This document shows, piece by piece, positions 1-12,508 of a stretch of 64,000 bases of DNA (the first letter of the stretch is position 1; each line of letters begins with the position of its first letter). The stretch is taken from contig JAEUWP010000141.1 in assembly GCA_018524725.1 (NCBI GenBank), forward strand, positions 62,001 through 126,000, in the 5' to 3' direction. Position numbers and translations under genes: made by a program. The DNA comes from Podaxis mareebaensis. Taxonomy: Eukaryota > Basidiomycota > Agaricomycetes > Agaricales > Agaricaceae. The notes beneath the pieces are model-generated. The model was not told the DNA's origin, ran no database searches, and saw only the letters and a list, made by a program, of their open reading frames with translations.

Positions 1-509
1 TCTCGATTTTAGCTTCAAGAGCATTTTTAGGTTTATACGGGATCCCACAAGCATATGCTATGCTTCGTTTAGAGGATGGGGATAGGGAAGTATGTACATG
101 TTGACGGATGCGATCAAATTAGACGCGGGTCCCGACGGGGGAGGAAACAAACGCCCACGGGGATACGGTGTGACCGAGACGAGTTCTGTCGGTGTTAATT
201 TTCAAACCTTTCATCGGGACAAAAAGCTTATACAGCAGTCTTGCGCTGTGCAGTGCCAGGCCTCTGGAATGGAATATTTCCGCCGGGGCGACACGTTGTA
301 GTATAATTCAGGTCGCCATCAGCAGAGCATCACGCACGATGTATCAATGCATCATGTTTCCGTCCGTTGGATAGGGGGTTTGGAACGAAATGCTATTGAG
401 CTCCATCGCATGGCAGATCATATCAAGGTTCCGTCATGGCGATGAGAGATAGTCATTGATTGTGAGAGTAATCACATCGATTCCGTAGCATTGAGTGAAT
501 GAGCTGTGC
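1..509. other. gene-free left edge
   Basis: No coding frame with a recognisable family or consistent splice pattern is visible on either strand. This is the 3' flank of the first acyl-CoA-binding protein gene, which ends at 510. Confidence 0.5.
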
Positions 510-1272
510 TTAGGCAAGGGCCCTGATTTCCTCGGCGTGTTTCTTCGATTGCTCATCACCGGCCTTTTCCAACACCTGATATAAATCGGGGCAATGTTGT
601 CAGACACGTCCAATTCTCGGAAAGAATGGGAAAATGAATAGTGAGGCGGAATCTCACCTCTAAGAGTTTCTCGACGTATTCCTTTTGAGCATCTTCCTTG
701 GGCTTGCCCTTAACGTCATTCCACGCATCCCTGCAGCGTTCATTCAAGTTAGGGTTACTTTACAATCCTCGGGGAGATGAACGGGTGACACACCATTTAG
801 CTTTCCCGACGAAGTCGAGCAACCCGGGCCTTGCGGTGTTCACGTCACCAATGGTGGCTGGAAAGCACAAAGGCTAATTAATCGGTGTATGAAGCATAGC
901 ACCTCAGTTGCCCTCGCGAACCTTGCTTGTAGCGGGAGTAGAACTAGAATTCCGTACAATATCCGTGATCATCGTTATTATCAACGTCACCAGAACGGGA
1001 ACGAGGCATCGTTTCGGAGGCAAAGCGGGATCATTGACGGTTTAATTAGCATTTTTGAGCGGCAAAGTGTGGGTGAAAGGTCAGGAAAAGAAGAGAAACA
1101 CGGCGTCAGTTTCGAGATTCCAGTGACCGAGAAAAGGACGGTAAGATAAAAATGGGGACATTGAAACGCAACGCACGTAGAGCTGGTCCTCTTGCGTAGG
1201 CCTGACAGGACCATTCTTAGGGAGGTTCTGGACGATAGAAACAGCTTTGTCGAACTGGGCTTGGATAGTCAT
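510..1272 (-). CDS. acyl-CoA-binding protein (ACBP), copy 1
   Basis: Small cytosolic carrier of long-chain acyl-CoA esters. Five exons can be read: 1177-1272, a 22-nt microexon 922-943, 794-857, 658-730 and 510-575. They give 106 residues, slightly longer than the roughly 87-92 residues of typical ACBPs. Family landmarks are in order: FDKAV near residue 7, [36 protein letters not shown], and [12 protein letters not shown]. The tyrosine and lysine of FYSRYKQ, the lysine of GKAKW and the tyrosine of EYV correspond to the known acyl-CoA ligands. The start at 1272 is the only ATG before FDKAV. A tandem paralogue lies directly upstream on the same strand. Whether this one is the main housekeeping copy is inference, based on its closer match to the family consensus. 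Confidence 0.9.
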
Positions 1273-2046
1273 GGCCGATTAGTAGAGGGAGGTGGAAGTG
1301 AGATGAGTTGGGCTCTAGTGCCAATCGATGAGATAGGCAGTTGCCCGATTTGGCAGTTGCCCCTGTCTCCTGGATTCTTTGTCCCTAGGGGGGCCCTGGG
1401 CATAAGTCCCTAGACCCTTGATAAATGCTTTGTCTCCCAGCCGGAGCCTGGTATGAGCAATGTTCTAACAGGCGCAGTATGATATTTCCTCTATTTCCCC
1501 GAAAGGATAAATACGAACGGTCGGTGAGCAGTTATTTGTGTGACTTCGGGGTATGTGTCCGTGTTTATGTCGGGGTAAGTATGATGGAATATAGTGATGC
1601 ATCGTAGTGCGGCTCTGTCGTGTGTGGCAATTGTATTTAGGAGAGTAAGTACAGGAGACATATGAAAGGGGTGCTGGGAGAGGCTGCGGAGAGGAGAGAG
1701 TGGAGAGAGTGGACCTACCTGATGCACGTGGTTCTGCGGATGGAAAGTTAAATGTGTGGAAGAATCTAGCTCAACGATGGAGTATATTTGCAAACCGTTT
1801 TCAGCGAGATTTAGGTGTGGAACGATTCAGTTTCATCTCGGTTTTCGCTGAACTCACTGAAAGTGGGGCTGCAAACTTTATGCTCTAACATGAGAATGGC
1901 AACTCTCAGACCTCAGACCTAGAGCTAAATGTTATCGAGTTTCATGTGGTATATCACATAGATGTTCCGCTATCTGCGGTAAAGATTACACCTATGAGAA
2001 TAATTACAGCAATTCCCTGGCCAAATGGTGGTCGGATAAACTACAG
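1273..2046. other. spacer between tandem ACBP genes
   Basis: Noncoding DNA holding the promoter of ACBP copy 1 and the 3' flank of copy 2. A short direct repeat (GGCAGTTGCCC twice, about 1336-1362) and G/C-rich imperfect palindromes near 1385-1415 are visible. No gene was recognised. Confidence 0.45.
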
Positions 2047-2756
2047 TCAAGCAAGACCCTCGATTTCTTCACCGAGATCCCTCGACGCCTTGTGGTCGGC
2101 TTTCTTCAACATCTGAGAAAAATGGAGCGAGAAACACTTAGACCAGTCCGACTCTCGGAAAGAATGAGAGAATAGCAAGACCGTCTTACATCTATAAGGT
2201 TTTCGACGTATTCCTTCTGAGCCGATTCCTTGGACATGCCCTCAATTTCCTTCCACGCGTCCCTGTAACATTCACCCGAGTCGAATCGATTCATTCCTCA
2301 GCAAGACGACTGAATGACAACACACCATTTGGCTTTCACAACAAAGTCGAGCGACTCAGGCCTTGGGGTGTTTACGTCACCAATGGTAGCTGGAAAACGC
2401 AGGATGTTAATTAATCGATAAGCGCCGCTGTGATACCTCGATTGCCCTTGCGGACCTTGTTTGTAGCGCGAGTAGAACTGGGATTTCGTACAATAATATC
2501 CGTGATCATCGTTGTTAACAGCATCACGGGAATGGGAACCCAGGCACCGTCCCGGAGACAGTGGAATTGTGAGCAGTTCATTAGCACATTGCAGCGGCAA
2601 AGGCGAATGAGGAATCACAGCGTCAGTTTTGAGATCTAAGCGACGAACAATGCGACGTACATAGAGTTGTTCCTCCTGGTTGGGCTTGACAGGGCCATCA
2701 CCGGGGAGCTGTGGGACGACAAAGACGGCTTTGTCGAACTGGGTTTGGAGAGTCAT
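2047..2756 (-). CDS. acyl-CoA-binding protein (ACBP), diverged tandem copy 2
   Basis: Second ACBP gene with the same five-exon structure as its neighbour, including an equivalent 22-nt microexon at 2456-2477 encoding FYSRYKQ. It begins MTLQTQFDKAV and ends with EEIEGLA, about 106 residues. Landmarks GDVNT, KAKW, DAWK and QKEYVENL are present. Consensus positions have changed: [11 protein letters not shown] of copy 1 reads ESLDFVVKAKW here, and LPKNGP reads LPGDGP. The putative acyl-CoA ligands (Tyr/Lys of YSRYK, Lys of KAKW, Tyr of EYV) remain, so it is probably still functional. Intron 1 aligns by eye with intron 1 of copy 1, which indicates a fairly recent segmental duplication. Specialisation for another ligand is speculation. 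Confidence 0.88.
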
Positions 2757-3280
2757 TCGAGTTTAGGAGAATGAGATGAAAGTGAGATGAGATGGGACTG
2801 GTTGAGTGGTTGTTGGGGCGGGGGTTATGTGGTCATATATGCAGGGCGTGTATGTGTATGTGCGGGGATATGTCGTACGGCACATTTTCTTATGATGTTT
2901 TACAATGAAACCAAACCGCATAGGAAAGCCTTGGGTGACGGTAAAATAATGCATAACGCAGAGTCTACAATGTTTTATGTGGGCTCTGCATCATGACAAG
3001 TCCCAATATGCCTAGTCTACCGCATCTCTTGTACCTTGGCGTCTGTTTTGGAATGAATCGTCCTTGAAAGTATTGGAACAGGGCGTTGTAGGCGTCGGAA
3101 AACATATCTCTCGCCTTATTTGGCCTACTTGTGTGACGTAGTGCAAAGCCGGTGTCTAGGAGAGGGAGTGAGTAGGCGTGACAGAGACGGTTGATCGTCG
3201 CACGTGGCTTTTGGAGGAGTCCGAAATCATCTAGCTCAGCGCTACGAGATTGCCAACTCACAACTCGACCATCCACACTC
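2757..3280. other. divergent intergenic region, ACBP copy 2 / PH-domain gene
   Basis: 524 bp between divergently transcribed genes, expected to contain both promoters. A TG/TATG-rich stretch lies near 2815-2880. No TATA box or coding segment was identified with confidence. Confidence 0.45.
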
Positions 3281-5184
3281 ATGGCACCCTCTGCCGCTCC
3301 TCCAACCCCCCAGGAAATACAACGCAAACTCTCCGTTCACTCCGCAACACGTATCAAGGTATTTCTCCCCTTTTCGGCTCCCCCCTTTAATTCCCCCGCA
3401 TGCCCACCCCACCTAGACGCGTGTCAGAGCCCTTTCCCCTTCTCCTTGGCACGTTGACACCTCATTTTCTATCGGGCTGATCTTTCTCCTCTCCATCTTC
3501 GTCATTCTGTCCAAGATTATGACGCTGACTTTCCCCTTGTGACTCGTCCCGTTTGCCTGGTCTCTAGCCTTCAACGACACCAACCACGCATGGGCCCGTT
3601 TCTGGTACAGAGTCAGATTCAGATTCGATTTTGACTCCAGATGTCGTATCGACACATGCTGGTTTCATCAGCAGCAGTTACCACAACACACCGTCTATGC
3701 ACCCACCGCTGTCGTCTATCGCGGAGAGGTCCCCGGCTAGTGGAGGCGAAGACTCGGATGAAGAAGAGGAAGAAGGAGAGGGTGGCGGGTGGAGAGTTGG
3801 TGGGGACGCTGCTGCGAAGATACCACGGGGTGCGGATATGACCATCAAGTCGGGCTATCTTTCCAAGAAGGGCGAACGTCGAAAGGTTCGTGCCTCAGTG
3901 GTCCTACTCTGGCTGCACGTTATGCTCAAGATACATGTCATGTATATGATGTGTGTGTGCTTGATGGGTTTATTCTTGGATCATATTAGACGTGGAAGAA
4001 ACGCTGGTTCGTGCTCCGGCCATCCCATCTTGCGTTCTACAAGAACGAAGCCGAATACAAACTTCTCCGACTCCTTGATCTCGCGGATGTGCATTCATGT
4101 GTCCCGGTACATTTGAAGCGACACGAAAATGCATTCGGGCTCATCCTCCCCAAGAGGACGTACTATCTCCAGGCGGGGTCGGCTACCGAGGTACAAGAAT
4201 GGGTACAAGCGATCGAAGAAGCGAGGCAATCACTCATGGCAACATCAACGCAGAATTCGACTTCGTCAAACCCAGTACCGATACCGACCACTACAACCTC
4301 CCTTCGTCCACCACCCATATCCATCTCCCGGCCCAATCCTAACCAATTTTCGCACATTGTCAGTTCATCAGACTCAGAAGATGCGTTGACACAACAATCT
4401 CCTCCAGCTGGCGAAGCGCAACGGGTCACAGTAGCGCCTTCTCCAACAAACGTCACAATTAACGTGTCGCCATCAAAGCAGCCTCCTTCGCCTGCGCTCA
4501 AGGAGACTTCGAAGACCATCCTGTCAGGGTACCTTATGAAATGCGGATCCAAGAGACGGAACTGGCGGAAACGCTGGTTCGTACTAACTGCCGACAAGCT
4601 CTTCTATTCAAGAAGCCACATGGTGAGTCGTCTAGTAACTATGATTGGATATAACCAAAGTGTTTTACATCTTCGTACAGGATACCAAACCCCACCGGAT
4701 ATTCTCTCTGTCTGATATTCTCGACGCGATGGATTATGATCTCCCGACGCATAAGCATCACCCAACGGTTCTCACCCCGTCGGTTTCTTCGCCCCCGTCC
4801 CACGGCAACGTAGGTGGGACTACAGCGGGGGCCGTGTCCGACTTGTCGGATACACAGCAGAGAAACTTTACGTTCAAGATTGTCATGACGAAACGGAATC
4901 TATTGCTTTGTGCGCCGAGCGAAGAGGATGAGATCAAGTGGCTTGGTGCAGTGAGGGCATTGATCGCTAGGAGGTCTGGTGCGGGTGTGTTGCCTGGGCA
5001 GCAGCAACAACAACAACCGCAATCGCAACCGACGACAGCGACGGCGACAACAACAGGTGAAAGCGGTGGTCAAGGTGGAGGTGGTAGTGGTTCTGGAGGA
5101 GGGATCAAGGGCAAAGTGAGGAGGCTGAGCGCAGGGGCTGCTGTGTTGACGGGTAGCAAGTCTATGGGTGACGATGGACGCTAG
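3281..5184 (+). CDS. tandem PH-domain protein
   Basis: Four exons, 3281-3358, 3568-3885, 3990-4622 and 4681-5184, all ending in phase 0, give 510 residues. A Ser/Thr/acidic N-terminal region is followed by pleckstrin-homology domain 1 (IKSGYLSKKG... TWKKRWFVLRP... YYLQAGSATEVQEWVQAIEEA, roughly residues 110-220). A Ser/Pro-rich linker follows, then PH domain 2 (ILSGYLMKCG...NWRKRWFVLTADKLFYS... to EDEIKWLGAVRALI). The C-terminus is a Gln/Gly-rich tail. PH domains bind phosphoinositides or proteins, so a membrane-associated adaptor role is likely, but the exact ligand cannot be read. PH2 carries an insertion of about 60 residues between strands. Exon 3 begins exactly at the TWKKRW core, which supports the splice model. 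There is no catalytic domain. Confidence 0.88.
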
Positions 5185-6311
5185 ATGAGCTTTGGGTGTC
5201 GTCATCGACAGCATCCGGTGTTTTTTTTCTTGGTTTCGGTGACTCCATATTTCTATTGGACATCCGTTTCGGTTTCGGGTTCTCTTTAGAAAAAGAAAAA
5301 GAGTAGTGTTGTTCATTGCCTGTTGTTTTTTATTCTCTCGCTATTACAACACTCGTTTCAGATCCGTTTGAATTGTGTTTTACAGATGATCTAAGCTCTA
5401 CCCCGCTTGTTGGTTGATTAGTTTACGTACGTATACGAGTTTCCTGTTTTCTGATCCCGTGGTTAAGAGGGCAATTCATTAGATGTGTTCATTTCGCGTT
5501 GGCTGGTTCAATGGTACCGCTGCTGTGGCTAAGAAATGACAAGGTTCAAACAAGCTCAAGGGAATGATGACAACTATGGCAGGTGCGTCGAAGATCGACG
5601 GAAGCTGGATTATGGAGACGCTCGGGATTTGGGGCCTGTGGAAGGAGAGGATGGTAGATGCCTATGTTTGTAAGTATGTGTACAGATTTTAGAGAACCAT
5701 GCCGCTGAGTGCGGGGGAAACGTGAGTAGTAATCTGCCCTAAAATGGTTTAGCGCGCAGGGCCGGAGAAGCTTGAGAGGCCGAGTGGATCTTTGTGTATT
5801 GGGGAGTGGACAGTACAAGTACAGAGCCCGCTACATTAGGTGATGGGTGAGAGATGTCAGTGCGGGGGATCAGGTATGGGGGAAGGGAGGGAGGGAAGGG
5901 GGGAGGGGGATGGAGAGAGGGAATGTGTGCAGTTAGTGGTGTGTGTGTGTATGCCGTACATGTGGATGTGAGGTATAATTGGATTCGAGGAGAGGACAGG
6001 CTGGCTCGGGGAATAAGAGGCCCAAGATTCGAGCGGACGAGTGGGCACGCGGCAGCGGGCGTGTGCCGGGCGAGCAGGACCCCGGGAAGCGTTTACGATA
6101 AGGGAGAGTGACAGCACAGGAGTGTGACTGGATGATGGGGATTGAATGTGGTGAAGAGACTTGTCCGTTTTGGTGTAAAGGCAGGTTGACCGAAAACCAG
6201 ATCGAATACATAAACTCCTTGCTCTCCTCCATCCATGGTCTAATCCTCCGTCACCCACATCTTCTTTCCTCCCTCTGATACCCTTCTTGTAATAATTTCT
6301 TCAATACCCTA
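5185..6311. other. intergenic region with G-run tract
   Basis: About 1.1 kb between the PH-domain gene and the first Zn2Cys6 factor. It contains a dense G-run at 5878-5909 and a GT-rich stretch at about 5938-5960. No credible gene was found. The last few hundred bases should hold the promoter of the transcription factor. Confidence 0.5.
5878..5909 (+). promoter_or_regulatory. G-run tract, potential G-quadruplex
   Basis: Six runs of three or more G, separated by one or two A residues, lie on the plus strand about 400 bp upstream of the ATG at 6312. The pattern satisfies the usual G3+N1-7 quadruplex rule. A regulatory role is inference. Confidence 0.4.
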
Positions 6312-8860
6312 ATGCCTCCTGCTCCAAAGTCCTCTTCTTCCTCCACAGCTACTACTCCGCCCTCAAAGCGCCCTGGGGCGCCAAAAGCAAAGGGTGCAGT
6401 CCGCGCTAAGTCGGGCTGCTACACGTGCAGGATTCGTAGAAAGGTTCGTCCACCCTCCATCTCCTTGATAGACGCCAACCTTAGTGACATTATCTCGTTT
6501 CTCGCGCTTCTCGCTTGTTTTCTTCCCTCTCTTGTCCTCCCCCCCCCTCGTGTTTGTACAGAAATGTGATGAGCAGCCCAACAGCGAGGGCCACTGCTCC
6601 ACCTGTGTCCGTCTCCGTCTCGAATGCCTGGGTTTCGGAGCCAAGCGCCCTGACTGGTTGAGAGTGCGCCCGCTTCTTTTGCATGTGTGGCGTGGAACTG
6701 CGCAAATCTGATGTGCACTCTCCCCCCCTTCTTTCCTCGCATCCGAACAGGAAAATCGAAATGTTGTGCAATTGAGAGACAAGATAAAGAATTTCCTTGC
6801 ATCCCAGGGGATGATCAAGGGACACTCGGGCTCTGGCGCAAGATCATCCGACCAGCCGACTGTTCTTCGCCTCACCCTTACCGAGGCTGAGACCCCGCCT
6901 TACCATAGTGGCTCTTCATCCAGCCCTCCCAGCCGCTCCCAAACCTTGTCTAATGATGGTTACGACAACCGTCGTCACCCGACTTCCAACGCTCGGGGAA
7001 CCAGCTGGCACGTAGATCACAATTACAGCCATGCCAATGGTATGTGTGCCTTGGACGTTACAGATTGTTACCAGTTCTAGGTGCTTACGAAAAGTAGGAC
7101 ATTACGCCACCCCATCAGAATACCGCTCAACGTCTCCGCCACCTATGACCGACTACCCTCCTGCGATGTCGTCTCCCTCCCATAGTCTACAATGTGAGAT
7201 GTACTATTGAATATTGTAAATTAATGTAGTAATTAACATTGGCCTATGCTTTCGGCTTGTTTTCTTTTCTCTAGTCAACCACCAGCGCCACAACCACCGC
7301 TACCACCCGTATCAACGTCAGCTTGCCATAACAAGCCAAGCCAGCGCCTCTCCTGCAAGGACAAGTAGCTTCGGGGCAAGCTACAATTGGTCCGTAAAAG
7401 ACTTCCCGGACGATATGGCAATGATAGCCGCCCCACCGATGTTTACCTTCCAAGAAGATTTCAATTCACACCAACAATACGTGGACGCCACAGGCGCTTT
7501 CTGCAGCGCCTATATACAAAATGGGGGAACCATTCCCATTCAGTACCCTATTGAACTACCATATCAGTCGTCATACGACTCGAACGAGCTCCTTGCGCGC
7601 TACAGGAATGATGTCGTTGCTGTGCAGTACCTCCTGGGCACCAACCACATCCGTGCCCTCATCGCCAACCCAACCAACGACAAAGGTGTATCATCTGAGA
7701 GTCAAGCTGCATCCCTGCTTTCCGAAGTCCACTTCTTACGCTTCGCACGTCCACCACACGAACCCGTCCTCCCCGAAGTCAGCCTAAAACTGCACGAACT
7801 AGAACGAGCGCTCACAGCTCGTAGATCCCTAAACGACAAAGATGCGATGGCTGCCCTACACCTCGTGTCCGTCATCTTGTTCGATGGTGGACATGGGAAA
7901 TGGAAATTGTATCTTGACACTGCGGCGGCTTATGTCAAGGGCAAGATGCTCGAAGCTATGTGGAACGTGACCGGTTTGGAAAAACTGCGTAAGCTTTCGG
8001 AGAAGGATGCATTTATTGTCAAGACTGCCATATGGTTTGACGTACTTGCGAGCGTGACGACACAGGAGAGGCCGTTGCTTCTCGATGTTGTTCGTATGCT
8101 CTTCAAGCCTGGTCAGTCGGGGTTACAAGAGCTTTCGTCCGCGGCGGCTGCGGCCGTTGGTGATGATTCGAATGCATACACCTTCGGGTCGGAGTACGCG
8201 ATGCCGGATGAAGAAAAGACGTCGATGATGTCGCCTATGGGGTGCGAGAATAAAGTCGTTTGGGCACTTGCGGAGATTTCTGCTTTGGCGACGTGGAAGA
8301 GGGAGCAGAAGGAGAGGGGGAGGTTGTCGATTACGGACCTTGTACAACGGTCGAAGGAGATTGAGAAGGAGTTGGAGGTTCGGTACCATCACCCCGTGAA
8401 GATCCTGTCGGATTTCAATAATGATCCCGAGGTGTACTCGCGGTATCTTGCGGCGCATATATTCCGGGCGTCGGCGACGTTGTATCTGCATACCGTTGTG
8501 TCGGACGGATACCCCCATGTTGCGCAGATCAAAATGGCGGTGGATGAGGTTATGCGGTGGATTCGTCGCATTCCGAAAAAGCCCCAGACCGATGTGGATA
8601 AGAAGATTCACAAGTCGGTGATTAGGAGCACGGTGTTTGCGTTTTATATTACGGGTGCGATGACGGATGATGTTAGGTATAGGAGGGCGGTGAGCGAGTA
8701 TTTGTTGGATGAGGCGGGTGAGGTTGTGGGGAATTGTAAGATTACGGCACAGATTCTGGATGAGATTTGGGCGGAGAGGAATAGGAGCCCGGGGAATGGG
8801 GGGGAGGTTATGTGGAGGGAGCACTTGTATCATGGTCATGACCCGATCCTGTTGGTGTAA
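6312..8860 (+). CDS. Zn2Cys6 fungal transcription factor, paralogue A
   Basis: About 730 residues in five exons. After a Ser/Pro/Lys-rich N-terminus comes a binuclear zinc cluster: GCYTCRIRRK, then (exon 2) KCDEQ, GHCSTC, LRLEC, GFGAKRPDW, supplying the six cysteines. The ATG at 6312 is the first in frame and keeps the cluster near residue 40, as is usual. A charged segment (RDKIKNFL) and a low-complexity linker follow. The large last exon encodes a helical region of the fungal-specific transcription factor domain type (IWFDVLASVT, MGCENKVVWALAEISALATWK). The protein is expected to be nuclear and to bind CGG-type sites; target genes are unknown. A paralogue with matching intron positions lies about 3.6 kb downstream on the same strand. 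Confidence 0.88.
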
Positions 8861-11800
8861 TGAACCGCCGTCGTCGTTGGGTGTGGTGGGGGCGGCGTCC
8901 ACGGACGATGCTATATGCTATAGAAACCCCGCCTCGGCTTGTCCGTGGCGGGCTAACGTCTTGTTTCTCCCTCATTCTTCTCTTTCTATCTGTCTCCCTC
9001 AAACGTCTACTCAAATATCTCAACCAACAACACAACGATACCAAACCCAAATGCACACAACCACTCCCATCTCTGTCTTCCTTGCTTTTCTATGCTGTTG
9101 TCTTCTAAACATGCCATAAAAACACACTACTACTACAGATTCCAGTTTCTCTACATACGCGGTTTGCGTTGTATACCACATATATCGTGTCGTGTCTCGT
9201 CTCGTCTCGTACAACACTTTCATGTTTCATTTCTGACGCTGACTCGACGATGTATTTAATGTACAGTTAATGTACACGATGATAAGCATTGATCGATCCA
9301 TTAAGTTCTGATCATCGTGACTACCCTTTCGCTGAGTATCAACTACTGGGGTCTGAACCTTTGTCCGAGGGCTTGATCAAGTCTGCGCAGGACCAGCGTA
9401 AGTAGGTCGCCGTCCGAAACGCATACCCAACGTCACCGAAGATCCCCGCCAATCATCATCTACTGTGTGTGCCAATCGCCAAGCAAGCAGAATAAGGGGA
9501 TCAAAGCCAGTGAAACGCGAGGATCATCGAAGGAGGGGCATATGTATACATGTGTACTCAATTATGATGTTTCCGCTAATTATATCCTTACGTGGGCTTG
9601 GTACACAGCTTTGGACAACAAGCGTCGGTTTTGTTAACCGCAAGTCTGAAACTCGAATCTCAGCCCCCCGTTCAATTCAGTTCCGAGGCCTTTGTGCTAA
9701 GGAGAGTAAGTCTTTCTATGGATGGTACGCATCGATGCATCATTGAGGTAGTCAACCCGAGCCTTTGGTATTGGCAGCAAGTGATGCTCTGTTGTTGTAG
9801 GGACGGTGGTGTATCTTCCGGACGGTGATGCGGTGCCTCAATTCAGATTGTCTCAGCACCTGTTTGATTAGGTGCGTAACATGGTGATTATGTCCAAGAT
9901 CCTTTGAACAAAGGTCGTCGTGATCAATCTTAGAGTCTTCCCTTCGAAGAGGGATGGGGTAGTGGCGGAATGATCGGAATGATGGTTCGGAGTCGAAATA
10001 TCAATCCCTCCGACGTTTTGGTTTGTTTTAACATCCTTACCACTACATTGGTATTATGGTCCCTATATGCTCCTATATGCCATTCTTTGTCTTGCGCAAC
10101 CCATAATGGCGGGTCGTTTGATACTGGGGCCGAGCACGGAGGTTTAGGCTTCTTGATGCAATGATGGAAGATACGGGCAGTTGAGCCCAAGCCTCAAAGG
10201 GTCACCAAGTCGTATACTGAATTCACGGAAATATTCGCAAAAATTCCCACTTTAAGGGCTGTGATTATGTCTTGGATCCGTAGCCCTGCAAGCAATTCAG
10301 CTATCGGCGCTTGCAATGGCCAATTCGGCAAGGCGAAATTGATTTACCGTCCTTAGACGACAGACGGGTAGTGGCTGTGACAGTAAAAACGTGGCATATC
10401 TATCGAGCCCTTAGCACAGCAAAGATTCAGTGGCAGGAGCAATCTGTGTTCTAAGGCGGCGCCTATGGATGTTGGATTACTTATTTCAAGCTGCTTTTCG
10501 CCGAACAGATGCCGTGCGTTTCGTGCCCTGTGTATATACAAGGAAAAGCTCGTTTTTGAGACATGGAAGGCATGTCTGGGCAGCCCTTGGAATGAATAAC
10601 GAATTATGTCTTGCGGACCGCCTCTGCACATTGACATATTCAAAGTTTTCCACTTGAGAAGGACGAAATGAAGTGCCATTGCGTTTATAGAATACTTATC
10701 GATGGCCCAAGGTGTCCTATGACGATTACTGAAGGCGAAAATTTTCTTGTCCCTCTCACGCTATGAGCCGTACATCTTATTTACTTCCCTTACTTATGCA
10801 ATTAGAGATTCTTTTTCTAGACCGTGCCACATCCTTCTTCTGTCTCTCGATGAGGCCAGAAGGCGATCATGAATGTTAATGTTACAGAAATAAGCACCAA
10901 ATTGGCATCATTTCAGCGGCCCGGGGAAGCTAGCCTGATTGGTCTAACGCAAGGAGTGTCCGGATCCCCGCACAGAATAGGATTAGATATGGGGACCGGT
11001 GGATGGATGGGTAAATGATATCATTCAGAAGGTTCCTTTTTTCCTACCATCGACTTTTTGTGATGATGGCCCATTTGAAATCCTGGGATTCCAGCCGGCC
11101 GACAATCTATATCATTCTCCCAAGATCAAAGGTGCGATGCAATCGTGGTGTCCACGACTCATTAGACACAATCCTCTGGTTGTTCTGTTGGTTCTTTTAA
11201 TACCTAACATAGTCACCTTGCCAACAGTATGGTGTGCCTTCCGAAAGCGTTAGACTGTTCATATGTCAGAGACGTGCTAACGGAGAAGCAAGATAGCTGG
11301 TGACAGTATGGGGGTCACCCTAGGGTGGCCGTAAGCCTTGCCTAGGCGCACTTTGTCCACGCGAGATAATCAGGTCATGAACCATTTCTCTACCCGACAC
11401 CTGTAGAACACGCTTTTGGGTTAGGTGACCGGGATCCCCTATACCGCAAGGCTCGAAAACCCATTGATATTCAATCTCCCCCCTACCCTCACAAGATATC
11501 ATTACTTCGATTAACCCGACATAGACATGTATGTCCTAGTTTACACCATAATACGCCACGAACATGGAAGGTGGTCAACATTCAGATAAGCTTCATATAA
11601 TCTAATAGGTCCGGGGTCTTTATAAGATAGTCATTTCTACGACGGATTACTCGCTTTGAGGCATGGCACAGGACTTTCAAGCCTAAAAAGGTTTTAAATT
11701 TTTCGTACGCAGTGGGAAGGGCTACCGTAAATGAGAACACATCCTCACGGCATGCGTGGACATGAAGCAGAAGGGTTAGAGGGAGAGGAAACGAGAGTTT

Positions 11801-12508
11801 GGGAGGGCATGTTGGATTAAATAGTTCAGCCAGGTTCGGTCTTTGCCGTGGTTTGCCCCTTCTTTTAATTTTCCTTTTATGGGGACAAGGCACGAGAAGC
11901 GCTCAACATAGCCTGCACATGTACACGGACGGAATCCTTGGGATTGCGAACTTGTCGCAAGTTATGTAATAAAATAGAAGAAAAGGTGGAAGAAATATGA
12001 CGTGCGACGAGGGAAGCTTGCGAGGGTAGGACTGAAGAAAGTCCTGCCAGCAATGGCAGGCAGTGGCAGCCATGTGGATATATGGATTCGGTGCCAAATG
12101 TATGCCGTGGGTCGCTTGTGTTGATTGTCCGATGAGGTAGGGGGGAAGGACATCTAATCCTTCGAATCTGGTATCCTGATCTCCGCACGGAGATAGAACC
12201 TGACAGGTTCAGAGGACAGGTCGAGGAACTGTTTTCAGCTATATTTCTACAACAGGACTCCTTGGAAACAATCCCATCACGTCGTCTCATCAGCCCCGTC
12301 CTTCTCCAGCTTATTATATCCTCATCTCTTCTTGCCAAAATAGGCCCCACCGCGGCATTCCTCCGTTTTTCCTACGGACCCTTTCCTCATAAGATCACGT
12401 AGAACAAATTACTCCGACGCAACCTGCCTTTTCTTCAACAATACATTGACGATCCCTCCGACCAGTCCAACATACATTTAGTCTCCATTAACTGCAACTT
12501 CGAGGCGA
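8861..12508. other. long gene-poor interval between the two Zn2Cys6 genes
   Basis: 3.6 kb with only short, unrelated open frames on both strands. I saw no recognisable transposase, reverse transcriptase, RNA gene or long repeat. The segment just before 12509 should hold the promoter of the second factor. Remains of an old insertion cannot be excluded. Confidence 0.5.

Noticed and set aside
1385..1415. GC-rich palindrome near CCCTAGGGGGGCCCTGGG as a possible terminator or operator
   Set aside because: Short imperfect palindromes like this are expected by chance. There is no fungal regulatory family I can tie it to.
8123..8902. 259-codon minus-strand open frame opposite the end of Zn2Cys6 factor A
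   Set aside because: Arg/Pro/His-rich shadow of a well-supported plus-strand exon. No independent splice or domain signal.
11877..12350. 157-codon minus-strand frame upstream of Zn2Cys6 factor B
   Set aside because: Ser/Arg-rich without a recognisable motif. Lies in the expected promoter region of the factor.
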